DNA from: UBA2287 sp037442025
GTDB taxonomy: Bacteria > Bacteroidota > Bacteroidia > Bacteroidales > Tenuifilaceae
Direction: 5' to 3'
Assembly (NCBI GenBank): GCA_037442025.1
Contig: JBBIRB010000003.1
Span: 44,914-108,913 of the forward strand
Length of the DNA stretch: 64,000 nucleotides
The notes beneath the pieces were generated by a model. That model was given only the letters and a program-made list of their open reading frames with translations, was not told the DNA's origin and made no database searches. Shown here piece by piece: positions 8,004 through 17,245 of the stretch; the stretch's first letter is position 1; the number at the start of each line of letters is the position of its first letter. Made by a program: the position numbers and the translations under genes.

Positions 8004-8711
8004 ATGAGATGTATAATAGTAGATGATGACGACCTGTCGAGACGCGTTGTTGAGGATTACGTTAATAGAACAGATTTTTTAATGCTCGAGCAATCGTTTG
8101 CCGATCCTGTACAAGCTATAAATTACATACGACAGGGAAATGAGGTAAACCTAATTTTCCTCGATGTTGAAATGCCCGACATGACCGGCATGGAGTTTTT
8201 GAACTCTTTAGGGGCAGCTATTCCCGTAATTATTATCTCATCCAAAGAAAAGTATGCCCTCGAGGCATTCGAACATAGCGTAATCGACTACCTGCTTAAG
8301 CCCATAAACTATGCCCGTTTCTTTAAGGCAGTTAATAAGTCGCTCGAGCGGTTCGATAAGAATAAAACCGTTACCGATGGTGAAAAGGAAATTTTTGTGA
8401 AAAAGAACAACTCCCTTGTTCGAGTTAAATACAACGATATTCTATTTGTTGAAGCACTTGAAAACTATGTAGTTGTTGTTACTACTACCGATAAATTCAC
8501 AATACATTTTACTATGAAATCTATTGAGCAGCAGCTCCCTTTGGCCCGTTTTAAAAGGGTACATAGGTCTTTCATAGTGAATATTGGGCAAATTTTTAGC
8601 ATTGAGGATAATTCGGTAATTATTAAAATGGCCGATGGTAAAAAGATAATTCCCATTGGCAAATCGTACCGCGACAAATTGATGAGTGAAATTAATCTTA
8701 TTAATAAATGA
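8004..8711 (+). CDS. LytTR-family response regulator
   Basis: Two-domain regulator of 235 residues. The receiver domain has the acidic cluster 'VDDDD' near residue 8, phospho-acceptor Asp in 'LIFLDVEMPDMTG', and the conserved Lys in 'DYLLKPINY'. The C-terminal LytTR domain (about residues 130-230) contains 'RVKYNDILFVEALENYV' and 'FKRVHRSFIVN', the DNA-contacting elements. No histidine kinase is adjacent. The stop overlaps the start of the next gene in ATGA, so the two are translationally coupled. A near-consensus -7 (TAATTTCG) lies about 30 bases upstream. Confidence 0.93.
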   Translation: MRCIIVDDDDLSRRVVEDYVNRTDFLMLEQSFADPVQAINYIRQGNEVNLIFLDVEMPDMTGMEFLNSLGAAIPVIIISSKEKYALEAFEHSVIDYLLKPINYARFFKAVNKSLERFDKNKTVTDGEKEIFVKKNNSLVRVKYNDILFVEALENYVVVVTTTDKFTIHFTMKSIEQQLPLARFKRVHRSFIVNIGQIFSIEDNSVIIKMADGKKIIPIGKSYRDKLMSEINLINK

Positions 8712-9895
8712 TAAACAGAAGGGAATTATTCCTAAAGTATTTAGCCCAAACATCCGATTCACCCCTTCGGCTCGAAATTGAAAAGGCAGAAGGGGTTTAC
8801 CTTTTCGATGCTATGGGGAAACCTTATTTCGACTTGATTTCTGGCATTTCGGTCAGTAATATTGGGCATAACCACCCTGCAGTTGTTAGAGCAGTTTGTG
8901 AGCAAGCCTCTCGTTACATGCACCTTATGGTTTATGGCGAGTATATTCAGTCGCCTCAGGTAGAATTAGCTCAAAAAATAACAAACCTTTTACCCAGGGA
9001 ACTGAATAGTGTGTACTTTGTGAACTCGGGTAGCGAAGCAGTTGAGGGGGCACTGAAGCTAGCAAAGCGCTTCACCGGACGTTATGAGGTGGTTGCATTC
9101 CGAAATGCATACCATGGTAGCACCCATGGCTCGCTCAGTCTCATGAGTTGCGAAGCGCAAAAGCAACCCTTTTATCCGTTATTGCCAATGGTTCGTCATG
9201 TTGATTTCAACAGCATCGATGGGCTAGAGATAATAGGTTGCCATACTGCCTGTGTAATAATTGAACCAATTCAGGCAGAGGCAGGCATTAGGTTGCCCAC
9301 AACCGATTTCTTAGTAAAGTTAAGGCAGAAATGTACCAAGGAGGGTGCATTGCTAATTTTCGATGAGATTCAAACCGGTATGGGCCGTACTGGAAACCTA
9401 TTTGCATTTCAGAAATATGGGGTTCAGCCAGATATTCTGCTTTTAGCAAAAGCCTTTGGTGGTGGCATGCCCTTGGGTGCTTTCATATCTACAAAAGATA
9501 TTATGCAGCACCTTAGCTATAATCCACCCCTAGGGCATATCACAACTTTTGGTGGGCACCCGGTTTCATGTGCTGCAGCAATAGCTTCATTAAACTTCAT
9601 TTTGGAAAATAGGCTTGTCGAATCTGTAAAGGAAAAAGAAAAAATATTCGAACAGCTACTTTCGGGCCACAATGCTGTTAAAGAATTCAGATCGGCTGGC
9701 CTTCTTATTGCCATTGAATTGGGTGACTTCGAAAAGGTTCAGAAATGCATATCGTTCTGCCTGAAAGAGGGTATTATTACCGACTGGTTTTTATTCTGTA
9801 ACACAGCCATTCGCATTGCCCCTCCTTTGACTATTTCACCTGATCAGATTCGTGATGTTTGTTCGATTCTTCTTCGGGCTTTCGATCGGCTTTAG
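8708..9895 (+). CDS. Class III PLP-dependent aminotransferase
   Basis: A 395-residue fold-type I aminotransferase of the acetylornithine/4-aminobutyrate/diaminopelargonate group. 'NSGSEAVEGALKLAKRFTGR' binds the PLP phosphate, 'LIFDEIQTGMGRTG' holds the Asp that contacts the pyridine nitrogen, and 'LLLAKAFGGGMPLGAF' carries the Schiff-base Lys. 'TFGGHPVSCAAA' is typical for ArgD/RocD-like enzymes. The amino donor and substrate cannot be assigned. It overlaps the upstream LytTR regulator by 4 bases, and its 3' end overlaps the convergent DUF6132 gene by 65 bases. Confidence 0.9.
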   Translation: MINRRELFLKYLAQTSDSPLRLEIEKAEGVYLFDAMGKPYFDLISGISVSNIGHNHPAVVRAVCEQASRYMHLMVYGEYIQSPQVELAQKITNLLPRELNSVYFVNSGSEAVEGALKLAKRFTGRYEVVAFRNAYHGSTHGSLSLMSCEAQKQPFYPLLPMVRHVDFNSIDGLEIIGCHTACVIIEPIQAEAGIRLPTTDFLVKLRQKCTKEGALLIFDEIQTGMGRTGNLFAFQKYGVQPDILLLAKAFGGGMPLGAFISTKDIMQHLSYNPPLGHITTFGGHPVSCAAAIASLNFILENRLVESVKEKEKIFEQLLSGHNAVKEFRSAGLLIAIELGDFEKVQKCISFCLKEGIITDWFLFCNTAIRIAPPLTISPDQIRDVCSILLRAFDRL

Positions 9896-10091
9896 GCCTT
9901 GTGTCTACAAGAAGTAGAAATCCAAGGGCAGCTCCAACTAGGCTGCTTCTTACAGGATCGGCCCACATGGGGCATGAATTCCCTCTGCACCCGATAAAAT
10001 AGTAATATGCGTAACCCAATGCAGCTCCTGCAGCAACTCCTATTAACGTTCTAAGCGAAAATATTCGTCGAAAAATGTCGTTTAGTGTCAT
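9831..10091 (-). CDS. Small membrane protein of the DUF6132 type
   Basis: An 86-residue protein with two predicted membrane helices around a short loop 'GCRGNSCPM'. This arrangement (GAALGYxYYYFIGC...CP, then a second glycine-rich helix) matches the small DUF6132 proteins common in Bacteroidota. The two loop cysteines could bind a metal or form a disulfide. The tail is polar and charged. Its last 65 bases overlap the end of the aminotransferase gene on the other strand. Function unknown. Confidence 0.7.
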   Translation of the reverse strand: MTLNDIFRRIFSLRTLIGVAAGAALGYAYYYFIGCRGNSCPMWADPVRSSLVGAALGFLLLVDTRPKADRKPEEESNKHHESDQVK

Positions 10092-10106
10092 GGCTCAAAA
10101 TTTGTC

Positions 10107-10114
10107 TATTTTTG
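10107..10114 (+). promoter_or_regulatory. Predicted -7 box of the 10144 gene
   Basis: TATTTTTG fits TAnnTTTG and lies 29 bases before the ATG at 10144. No exact TTTG is seen at the ideal distance upstream. Confidence 0.4.
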
Positions 10115-10143
10115 TTGTACTATAAAACGTTTATATCCCCATT

Positions 10144-11067
10144 ATGTTTAAACGAATTCTTTTTGTGGCTTTTTGCATTGTAATATGCTGGCCCAATTTG
10201 CTACAAGCTCAAAGTACATTGGCTCAGATTGAAGAATCGATGGCGGTAACGATCGATTCAATTGTTCGAGCGCAATCGGTAACCGAAAAAAATCGTTTGA
10301 ACAGCCAATTTGTCGATCAGTTCGAATATGCATTGAGATTGGATGGTGCTTTCGAGTATCCTTTTTCTAGTTTGAAAAATATTGGTTCGCTGGTGTCGGC
10401 CGATAGGCTAGTGAGAATTTTTACATGGAATATTCCCCAAAACGGAGGCACCCAACGATACTTCGGTTTTCTTGTTGTAAAAGGGCCCAATGGAGTTTTA
10501 AACCATAGGCTAATCGATTCGAGGGATGCGATTTTGAATCCACAAATGGAAGTAATGACTCCCTTTAAATGGTACGGTGCTTTATACTACCAAATACAAC
10601 AAGAAATTGTTGGGTCAAGAACCCTCTATTTGCTTCTGGGGGTCGATATGAATAACACTTTCTCAACCCGTAGGGTTATTGAAGTGCTCTGGTTCAATAA
10701 CCAGGGTGAACCCCAATTGGGGGCACCGGCATTCAGGGTGAAGAACAGTATCCTAAACCGAATTATTTTTGAGTATTCGGCACGCACAACAATGATGCTG
10801 CGTTACTCTTCGGAACATGGAATGATCGTTTTCGATCACCTTTCACCACTACGTTCCGACATGGTTGGGAATTATCAGTTCTACGGGCCCGATTTCAGTT
10901 ACGATGGATTTAAATTTGAAAATGGCATATGGGTTTATGTTGCCGATATTGACCTGCGAAACATGCAGCAGGAAAAGCCTAAAGCACCCATAGTACCGCC
11001 CGAAAAGAACCCTGAACCTGGGTTCCTATACAAGCCTAATATTATTAGTCCTGAAAAAAACCGATAG
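10144..11067 (+). CDS. Conserved secreted protein of unknown function
   Basis: 307 residues, with a signal peptide ending at NLLQAQ. The mature part has no cysteine-rich or catalytic motif that I recognise. It is rich in beta-type segments such as 'RYFGFLVVKG' and 'WYGALYYQI', and it ends in a proline- and lysine-rich tail (EKPKAPIVPPEKNPEPG). I expect a periplasmic or outer-membrane-associated protein; related hypothetical proteins seem common in Bacteroidia. It is convergent with the SpoIID-like gene, six bases away, with no clear terminator between them. Confidence 0.7.
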   Translation: MFKRILFVAFCIVICWPNLLQAQSTLAQIEESMAVTIDSIVRAQSVTEKNRLNSQFVDQFEYALRLDGAFEYPFSSLKNIGSLVSADRLVRIFTWNIPQNGGTQRYFGFLVVKGPNGVLNHRLIDSRDAILNPQMEVMTPFKWYGALYYQIQQEIVGSRTLYLLLGVDMNNTFSTRRVIEVLWFNNQGEPQLGAPAFRVKNSILNRIIFEYSARTTMMLRYSSEHGMIVFDHLSPLRSDMVGNYQFYGPDFSYDGFKFENGIWVYVADIDLRNMQQEKPKAPIVPPEKNPEPGFLYKPNIISPEKNR

Positions 11068-11073
11068 GGTAGT

Positions 11074-12261
11074 TTACTCGTTAACGGGTATGTCGTCGTC
11101 GACGTGCTGGTTGGCATTTAGCGATGAGTATGGAACAATTTTTACATTGGTAAAATAGTGGTCAAGTATTTTTTCGTAGCTCATCCCCCTACGGGCCATT
11201 TGCATGGCTCCGTCCTGACACATGCCAATGCCATGGCCGTATCCTCGCCCACGAATACGAATATTTCCCGAAACCACATCGATTGAAAGAAATGCTGAAC
11301 GTAATTTAAAGTGGTTCCTAATTTCGGTAAACGGAATAAGTTTGCCTCCAATACGATAGGCGTAATCGCGATTTTTTGAAGGTTGTGCCAATTTGTTGTC
11401 GGGTATGTTTTCTTCATCAATTCCTTTCAACTTTAGGAATTCTCTCCATTGTTCAATAGGAATTCGAAGCTCCCAGTTGGCACTATTTGAACTTCTGCAG
11501 TAACTGTCGGTAACGGAAATAAGGTAGTTTTTTGGGGTAAGCCAAACATCGCCGGCATTTGCGGTTTCACCGCCGCAGTTGGCGTGGAAAGCCCCCACAA
11601 TTAAGTTACCATTTTCATCGATTACCACTTTGCCGGAAGTTTCCTGAGCAGCCTTTAGTATGATTGGGTTGCGCATCGATTTGCCTTTGTAAGCCTGGCA
11701 ATGAACCTCGTCGCAAAGGTTGAAACCTTCGCCATTGTGACGCTCGAGGTGCCCCAGTGCATAGGTACGTGCCAGAAGCGCTTGCGCTTTGTAAAACTCC
11801 ATTAACGCCGAGGGGCCTGCTTCTGCATCGACCACTCCAGCAACGTACTTATCGATATCAACCAGATTTACAACCATTAACCGGTCGAAGTCGGCATAAA
11901 ACCCCAGGTTGTCATCGTAAATTCGGGCTGGTTGGGTTGGTGAAACGGGGTTCACTCTAACCATATCATTTTCAGTTTTACCAACCAGCGAAACCCTTTT
12001 CCATGTTCCTAGGTTGGACGACATATCGCGAACTTTTACCGAATCGCCCGATTTGGAAATGTATATAAGTTGATTGGGTCTTAGTATAAATTCCTCATTT
12101 CCAGTAATTAGCGAATAGTTGCCCGATACGGGTGTTACAAGAACTGTTTGTAAGTTGAGCTCGTTGAATATGCTAATATTTACCTTTTGTGCAACCGAAA
12201 AATTTTGATTGAAAACTAAAAGGAGCCCTGCAAGGATTCTAATGGTAAAAGTAGTTCTCAT
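11074..12261 (-). CDS. SpoIID/LytB domain protein (amidase enhancer type)
   Basis: 395 residues with an N-terminal signal peptide ending near NFSVAQ. The SpoIID core follows: 'VVNLVDIDKYVAGVVDAEAG' with the catalytic-type Glu, 'YKAQALLARTYALGH', 'HCQAYKG', 'FHANCGGETANAGDVW', and near the end 'GRGYGHGIGMCQDGAMQMA'. In Bacillus SpoIID is a lytic transglycosylase acting on denuded glycan strands; in non-sporulating Bacteroidota the role is probably cell-wall remodelling in the periplasm. Its start overlaps the lpxB stop in ATGA, so translation is coupled. Confidence 0.92.
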   Translation of the reverse strand: MRTTFTIRILAGLLLVFNQNFSVAQKVNISIFNELNLQTVLVTPVSGNYSLITGNEEFILRPNQLIYISKSGDSVKVRDMSSNLGTWKRVSLVGKTENDMVRVNPVSPTQPARIYDDNLGFYADFDRLMVVNLVDIDKYVAGVVDAEAGPSALMEFYKAQALLARTYALGHLERHNGEGFNLCDEVHCQAYKGKSMRNPIILKAAQETSGKVVIDENGNLIVGAFHANCGGETANAGDVWLTPKNYLISVTDSYCRSSNSANWELRIPIEQWREFLKLKGIDEENIPDNKLAQPSKNRDYAYRIGGKLIPFTEIRNHFKLRSAFLSIDVVSGNIRIRGRGYGHGIGMCQDGAMQMARRGMSYEKILDHYFTNVKIVPYSSLNANQHVDDDIPVNE

Positions 12262-13385
12262 TTTTTGTCGTTAATATTATTTACTATTCGTCTCCCAACC
12301 CTTTCCGAGGCACCCGAATTGCCTATTAACGCTTTTAGGTGTTTATACTCGGACAGTACATGTTGGTGTTTCGACTCCCCTGGTAGCAAATCTCGTACCT
12401 CTTCGAGAAGAGTTTTGTGCGTTAAGTCGTATTGAATCAGTTCGCGTACGCTTTCTCGACCTGTAATAAGGTTTACTAGCGAAATGTACTTTACCTTCAC
12501 TACCATCCATGCAATTAGCATCGATAAAAAACTGCCACGATAGCATACTACCTGAGGAATGTTAAGTAGGGCCGTTTCGAGAGTGGCAGTTCCCGATGTA
12601 ACAATGGCAATAGTTGAATTACTTAGTAATTCATAGGTTTTTCCAAAAATAACCTTCACCTCGGTTCCTGCAATATGCTTTTGGTAAACAGATGGCGATA
12701 ACGAAGGGGCCCCTGCAATAATGAATTGAAATTGAGGGAAATGGTTTGCAATTGAAAGCATGTAGGGCAGGTTATGTTTAATTTCCTGTTTACGGCTGCC
12801 TGCCAAAAGGGCCACAATTGGCTTCTGTTGCAATAAATTTGTTTCAGCAAACTGTATTAGGCTTTTGCTCTGTTGTAGGTATGGTTCAATAGCGTCGAGA
12901 GTAGGGTTTCCTTCAAAAACCACATCGATTCCCTTCTTTTTAAAATAATCGATTTCAAAAGGGAAAATGACATATAGCTGATCAACATACTTACGAATGG
13001 TTTCAATTCGACCCTCTTTCCAAGCCCAAACCTTAGGAGCAATGTAATAGAATACTTTTAAACCAATGCTCTTGCAGAATTTAGCAATACGTAAATTGAA
13101 ACCGGGGTAGTCGACCAGAATTACTACGTCGGGCTTATAGGCTAATATATCATTTTTGCAGTAGTCGAGGTTTTTTGAAATGGTTCGTAAATTTTGCAAT
13201 ACCTCAAGAAATCCCATAAAAGCCATACTGCGGTAGTGCAATGCTAATTCACCACCAACACTTTGCATTAAATCGCCACCAAAAAAACGGAATTCAGCTT
13301 GGTTATCGTTAGCAAGTATTCCTTTCATAAGGTTGCTTGCGTGCAAATCTCCAGAAGCCTCGCCAGCTACAAGGTAGTATTTCAT
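12258..13385 (-). CDS. lpxB: Lipid-A-disaccharide synthase
   Basis: A 375-residue GT19-family glycosyltransferase that joins UDP-diacylglucosamine and lipid X into the lipid A disaccharide at the inner face of the inner membrane. It starts MKYYLVAGEASGDLHA, the usual LpxB signature, and also has 'VDYPGFNLRIA', 'YYIAPKVWAWKEGR', 'LLAGSRKQEIKHNLP' and 'IVTSGTATLE'. It sits in a tight minus-strand run after surE and a small membrane protein, with an 11-base gap upstream and a 4-base overlap with the SpoIID-like gene downstream. Confidence 0.97.
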   Translation of the reverse strand: MKYYLVAGEASGDLHASNLMKGILANDNQAEFRFFGGDLMQSVGGELALHYRSMAFMGFLEVLQNLRTISKNLDYCKNDILAYKPDVVILVDYPGFNLRIAKFCKSIGLKVFYYIAPKVWAWKEGRIETIRKYVDQLYVIFPFEIDYFKKKGIDVVFEGNPTLDAIEPYLQQSKSLIQFAETNLLQQKPIVALLAGSRKQEIKHNLPYMLSIANHFPQFQFIIAGAPSLSPSVYQKHIAGTEVKVIFGKTYELLSNSTIAIVTSGTATLETALLNIPQVVCYRGSFLSMLIAWMVVKVKYISLVNLITGRESVRELIQYDLTHKTLLEEVRDLLPGESKHQHVLSEYKHLKALIGNSGASERVGRRIVNNINDKK

Positions 13386-13396
13386 GTTTTTTGGGG

Positions 13397-13705
13397 TTAA
13401 GCGGATAGTTTCAGTATGAAAACCACAATAGCTAGCAAAATAGTTGCCCCCAGAATTCCTTTCGACGTTTTGTACCTGTTGGTGTATATTGAAAGCATGA
13501 AAAATGCCAGATTGGGGATGGCTGAGAGGCTTATAATCTTTGGGGCTATGATGTAAACTAGCATATTGGAATACATTTCCTCGAGGTAGCCTTTAGGATA
13601 AACTGTATTAACAAAAATGATGAGGGTTATAAATGGCGCAACTATTCCAACGGTAGCACCCAACCATAGGTTGTCGAACTTTTTGCTAGAAATATCAGTA
13701 CTCAT
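13397..13705 (-). CDS. Small membrane protein between surE and lpxB
   Basis: 102 residues with about three or four hydrophobic segments (residues 15-33, 47-70 and 83-100) and little else. I do not recognise a family. It is 14 bases downstream of surE and 11 bases upstream of lpxB, which places it firmly in the operon and hints at an envelope role. Hydrophobic segments spaced this evenly, with a conserved operon position, argue for a real gene. Confidence 0.7.
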   Translation of the reverse strand: MSTDISSKKFDNLWLGATVGIVAPFITLIIFVNTVYPKGYLEEMYSNMLVYIIAPKIISLSAIPNLAFFMLSIYTNRYKTSKGILGATILLAIVVFILKLSA

Positions 13706-13719
13706 AATAGTAGCAATAG

Positions 13720-14538
13720 TTATTTAGAAATTCTGTATGTGTTGCTATGAAGAGAAAACGACAGGGTATTTAACCGCTCCATCTCAGCATAACCGGTTAA
13801 ATCGATAGAGATGGGAACAATTGAAATGTACCCGTTAGCCAATGCGTATTCATCGGTGTCAACGGCCAATGGCTCTTCGTTATGGAAGTAACCAGTTAGC
13901 CAGAAATATTCATGCCCCCTGGGGTCAACCCTTTTTTCAAACTCTTCGCGCCATGTTCCTTTGTTCTGTCTGCAAATACGAATTCCCCTAATTTCTGAGA
14001 GGGGTATAACAGGAAAATTTACGTTTAGACATATGCCATGCGAAAGCCCATTTTCGAGAATTTGGCTGGCAATTCTGCGTCCAAAAGGAATAGTTGCTGA
14101 GAAATCGGCATCGGAAGTGAAGTCGAGTAGGGAGAAGCCAATAGAGGGAATTCCATACAGGCAACCCTCAATGGCTGCGGCCATGGTTCCCGAGTATAAT
14201 ACGCTTACCGATGCGTTGGATCCATGGTTAATCCCCGAAACAATAAGAGCCGGTTTCGTTTCTAGAATTTGGCTCATGGCCAGTTTTACACAGTCGACCG
14301 GCGTGCCATTGACCGAGTAAAAATCGATACCATCGGGGCGTTTATGCTTTCTAATTCTAAGCGGGGTTTTTATGGTAATAGCATGCGACATGCCCGAATT
14401 ACCCTCTTCGGGGGCAACTACTACTACTTTGCCCAGTGGTACTACCATTTCAATGAGAGCAGAAAGCCCTTTGGCGTGTATGCCGTCGTCGTTGGTTACC
14501 AGGATTAATGGGTTTAAAACATTTTTTTCTTCCTTCAT
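13720..14538 (-). CDS. surE: 5'/3'-nucleotidase SurE
   Basis: About 272 residues. SurE is a metal-dependent phosphatase of nucleoside 5'- and 3'-monophosphates. The metal site begins 'ILVTNDDGIHAKGL' (paired Asp), followed by 'GNSGMSHAIT', 'VNGTPVDCV' and 'LIVSGINHGSNAS'. I chose ATG at 14538 (MKEEKNVL...); a longer frame to 14604 would place the start upstream of the predicted promoter at 14560-14589. It heads the surE-membrane protein-lpxB-spoIID run. Confidence 0.94.
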   Translation of the reverse strand: MKEEKNVLNPLILVTNDDGIHAKGLSALIEMVVPLGKVVVVAPEEGNSGMSHAITIKTPLRIRKHKRPDGIDFYSVNGTPVDCVKLAMSQILETKPALIVSGINHGSNASVSVLYSGTMAAAIEGCLYGIPSIGFSLLDFTSDADFSATIPFGRRIASQILENGLSHGICLNVNFPVIPLSEIRGIRICRQNKGTWREEFEKRVDPRGHEYFWLTGYFHNEEPLAVDTDEYALANGYISIVPISIDLTGYAEMERLNTLSFSLHSNTYRISK

Positions 14539-14559
14539 AGTGTGTTCCGTTCTGATTTG

Positions 14560-14589
14560 CAAAGTTATTGAAATGATTAATAGTGCAAA
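14560..14589 (-). promoter_or_regulatory. Promoter of the surE-lpxB-spoIID operon
   Basis: On the minus strand TTTG (14586-14589), 18 bases, then TAACTTTG (14560-14567). Start of transcription would be near 14554, some 16 bases before the surE ATG at 14538. Confidence 0.65.
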
Positions 14590-14683
14590 CCCAATTATTG
14601 ACAAAATGCTTCAATGCATTCGATTGGTTTCTTTATTAACAAGTATTTGTTCCGTTTGGCAATTTTTAGCGCATTATTTTAGC

Positions 14684-14691
14684 TAACTTTG
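14684..14691 (+). promoter_or_regulatory. Possible -7 box of pheT
   Basis: TAACTTTG fits the -7 pattern. No good -33 match lies at 18-21 bases; a TTTG is at 25. It would leave a leader of about 75 bases before the pheT ATG. I see no T-box. Confidence 0.35.
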
Positions 14692-14774
14692 TTACCCTCA
14701 AACGAACGAAATGGTTTTAAAGCATTTCTGTTCATATTATTTTGCTAACCCTTTGAAAAACATAATTTTATTAC

Positions 14775-17228
14775 ATGACTATATCGTACAATTGGCTTAA
14801 GGAGTATATTAATATTAACCTTAGTCCCGAAGATGTTTCGAAAATTCTAACCTCTATTGGGTTGGAGGTTGAATCGGTTGAAATTATTGAGCCGGTAAAA
14901 GGGGGGCTTAAGGGTGTTGTTGTTGGTCAGGTACTTACATGCCAAAAGCACCCCGATGCAGACAAACTCTCTTTAACAACCGTTGATGTTGGACAGGAAA
15001 GTCCCTTGAGCATTGTATGTGGGGCGCCAAATGTGACAGCAGGGCAGAAAGTAGCCGTTGCTACCATAGGCTCTGTACTCTATTTTGGAGAGCAAGAAGT
15101 GGTTATTAAGAAAACGAAAATACGGGGCGAACTTTCCGAGGGAATGATTTGTGCCGAAGATGAATTGGGTTTAGGTACTTCGCACGAAGGTATTATGGTG
15201 CTCAATCCGAGTGCAGCCATTGGAACTCCTATTCGTGAATACTTCAAGTTAGAAGATGATTTCCGTTTCGAAATAGGGTTAACACCCAACCGCATCGATG
15301 CTGCATCGCACTTTGGCGTGGCTCGCGATTTGGCGGCCTACCTCAATCAGCAGCAGCAAATAAAAGCACAATTACCTTCGGTAATCGATTTTAAAGTCGA
15401 TAATAAAAATTTACATATTCCTGTTGATGTATTAAGTCCAGAGGCTTGTTCCCGTTATAGTGGGTTAACTATAACGAACGTAAAAGTTGGACCTTCGCCA
15501 GAATGGCTTCAGAAAAAGCTTCGTGCCATTGGCCTTAATCCCATAAATAACATTGTTGATATTACCAACTTCGTTCTGCATGAGGTTGGCCAGCCGCTCC
15601 ATGCTTTCGATGCTGATGCTGTAGCTGGTAAAAGGGTGGTGGTGAAAACCCTGCCTGCTAATACACCTTTCGTAACGCTCGACGGTGTAGAGCGTATGCT
15701 CCATTCCGACGATTTAATGATTTGCAATGAAAAGGAGGGAATGTGCATTGCTGGAGTTTTTGGTGGAGCCAAATCGGGGGTTACTGAAACCACTTGCAAT
15801 ATTTTTCTCGAAAGTGCCTGTTTCAATCCCATTTCAATTCGAAAAACTGCCAAGAGGCATGGCTTAAGCACCGATGCGTCGTTTCGTTTCGAACGGGGCA
15901 GCGACCCCAACATAACCGTTTGGGCTTTAAAGCGAGCAGCAATGCTTATTAAGCAGATTGCCGGGGGCGAAATTTCATCAGAAATAGTAGATGTTTATCC
16001 CAATCCGATAGCCAATTTCAATGTCGATCTAAAGAAGTCAACAGTTGATAGGCTCATAGGTAAGCAAATATCAGTTGAAACCATTTCTAGAATTCTAAAG
16101 TCGCTCGATATTGAAGTGCTTTCGACCGACGATTCTCTTTTGCAACTATCAATACCCCCTTACCGAGTCGATGTGAAGCGCGAAGCCGATGTTGTTGAGG
16201 AAATACTCCGTATTTATGGCTACAACAACGTGGAAATACCCCAGCGGATTAGCATGTCGGTTAATCATACTCCACGTCCCGATCGGCATGGAGTTATTGA
16301 ATTAATATCTAATAGCCTTGCGGCTAATGGTTTTAGCGAAATAATGTGCAATTCGTTAACGCCATCGGCTTACTATGAAAAGCTCGATACGTACCCTGCA
16401 AAACAATCGGTAATAATACTAAATGCATTAAGTTCCGATCTAAATGCCATGCGGCAAACCCTTCTTTTTGGGGGTCTTGAAACTATTGCCTACAATGCCA
16501 ACAGACGTAATAGTAACCTTAAACTGTTTGAGTTTGGTAACTGTTATTGGCTAAATGGTAGCGAAAAATGGGCCGAAAAACCATTACGTAAGTACGGTGA
16601 GGAGTATCGAATGGCCATTTGGCTTACAGGAGATGATATTTCTGAGAACTGGCTTCAAAAGTCGGCACCAGCCACCTTTTACCATTTAAAGGGATATGTT
16701 GATTTGGCTCTTTTAAAGCTAGGGCTTAGCAACCATCTGGTTGAAACCGACGAGGCACCTGCCGATATTTTTAGCTATGGAATTAATCTCTCGGTTAACG
16801 GGAAACATTTAGGTAATTTCGGTTTGGTAAGTGAAAAACTTAGAAGGCAGTTCGATATTAAAAATGAAGTGTTTTTTGCCGAATTGCGGTGGGACGAACT
16901 CTTTAAATTAGCCCAAAAGCAACAGATTAAGTTTGTTGAAATTCCCCGTTTCCCCGAAGTACGTAGAGATTTAGCTCTTTTGATCGATAAGAATGTTTCT
17001 TTCGGCGATATTAAAACAATAGCCGAAAAAGTAGAGAGCAAGTTAATAAAAGCCATTAACCTTTTCGATTACTATCAGGGTTCCAAACTGGGTGAGAATA
17101 AAAAGTCATACGCCATCAGTTTCATTCTGCGCGACGATACCAAAACCCTTACCGATAAGGTAATTGACAAAGTTATGGATAGTTTAATTGCAGCCTTTAC
17201 TAAGGAATTGGGAGCACAACTTAGGTAA
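14775..17228 (+). CDS. pheT: Phenylalanine-tRNA ligase beta subunit
   Basis: 817 residues, the normal length of bacterial PheT. In order: an N-terminal tRNA-binding OB fold (about 40-150, 'GQVLTCQKHPDADKLSLT'), B3/B4 editing domain (about 210-380, 'NIVDITNFVLHEVGQPLHAFD'), B5 domain (about 405-475), the catalytic-like core, and the C-terminal ferredoxin-like anticodon-binding domain ('RFPEVRRDLALLIDKNVSFGDI'). It works with PheS, which is not in this window. The macro-domain gene follows 17 bases later. Confidence 0.97.
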   Translation: MTISYNWLKEYININLSPEDVSKILTSIGLEVESVEIIEPVKGGLKGVVVGQVLTCQKHPDADKLSLTTVDVGQESPLSIVCGAPNVTAGQKVAVATIGSVLYFGEQEVVIKKTKIRGELSEGMICAEDELGLGTSHEGIMVLNPSAAIGTPIREYFKLEDDFRFEIGLTPNRIDAASHFGVARDLAAYLNQQQQIKAQLPSVIDFKVDNKNLHIPVDVLSPEACSRYSGLTITNVKVGPSPEWLQKKLRAIGLNPINNIVDITNFVLHEVGQPLHAFDADAVAGKRVVVKTLPANTPFVTLDGVERMLHSDDLMICNEKEGMCIAGVFGGAKSGVTETTCNIFLESACFNPISIRKTAKRHGLSTDASFRFERGSDPNITVWALKRAAMLIKQIAGGEISSEIVDVYPNPIANFNVDLKKSTVDRLIGKQISVETISRILKSLDIEVLSTDDSLLQLSIPPYRVDVKREADVVEEILRIYGYNNVEIPQRISMSVNHTPRPDRHGVIELISNSLAANGFSEIMCNSLTPSAYYEKLDTYPAKQSVIILNALSSDLNAMRQTLLFGGLETIAYNANRRNSNLKLFEFGNCYWLNGSEKWAEKPLRKYGEEYRMAIWLTGDDISENWLQKSAPATFYHLKGYVDLALLKLGLSNHLVETDEAPADIFSYGINLSVNGKHLGNFGLVSEKLRRQFDIKNEVFFAELRWDELFKLAQKQQIKFVEIPRFPEVRRDLALLIDKNVSFGDIKTIAEKVESKLIKAINLFDYYQGSKLGENKKSYAISFILRDDTKTLTDKVIDKVMDSLIAAFTKELGAQLR

Positions 17229-17245
17229 ACTCATTCTTTAATGGT

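Noticed and set aside
14538..14604. Longer SurE start at 14604
   Set aside because: It would lie upstream of the promoter at 14560-14589 and adds a hydrophobic lead that SurE, a cytosolic enzyme, does not have.
15465..15913. Minus-strand frames of 79 and 134 codons inside pheT
   Set aside because: They are shadows of pheT, with no start context and no similarity.
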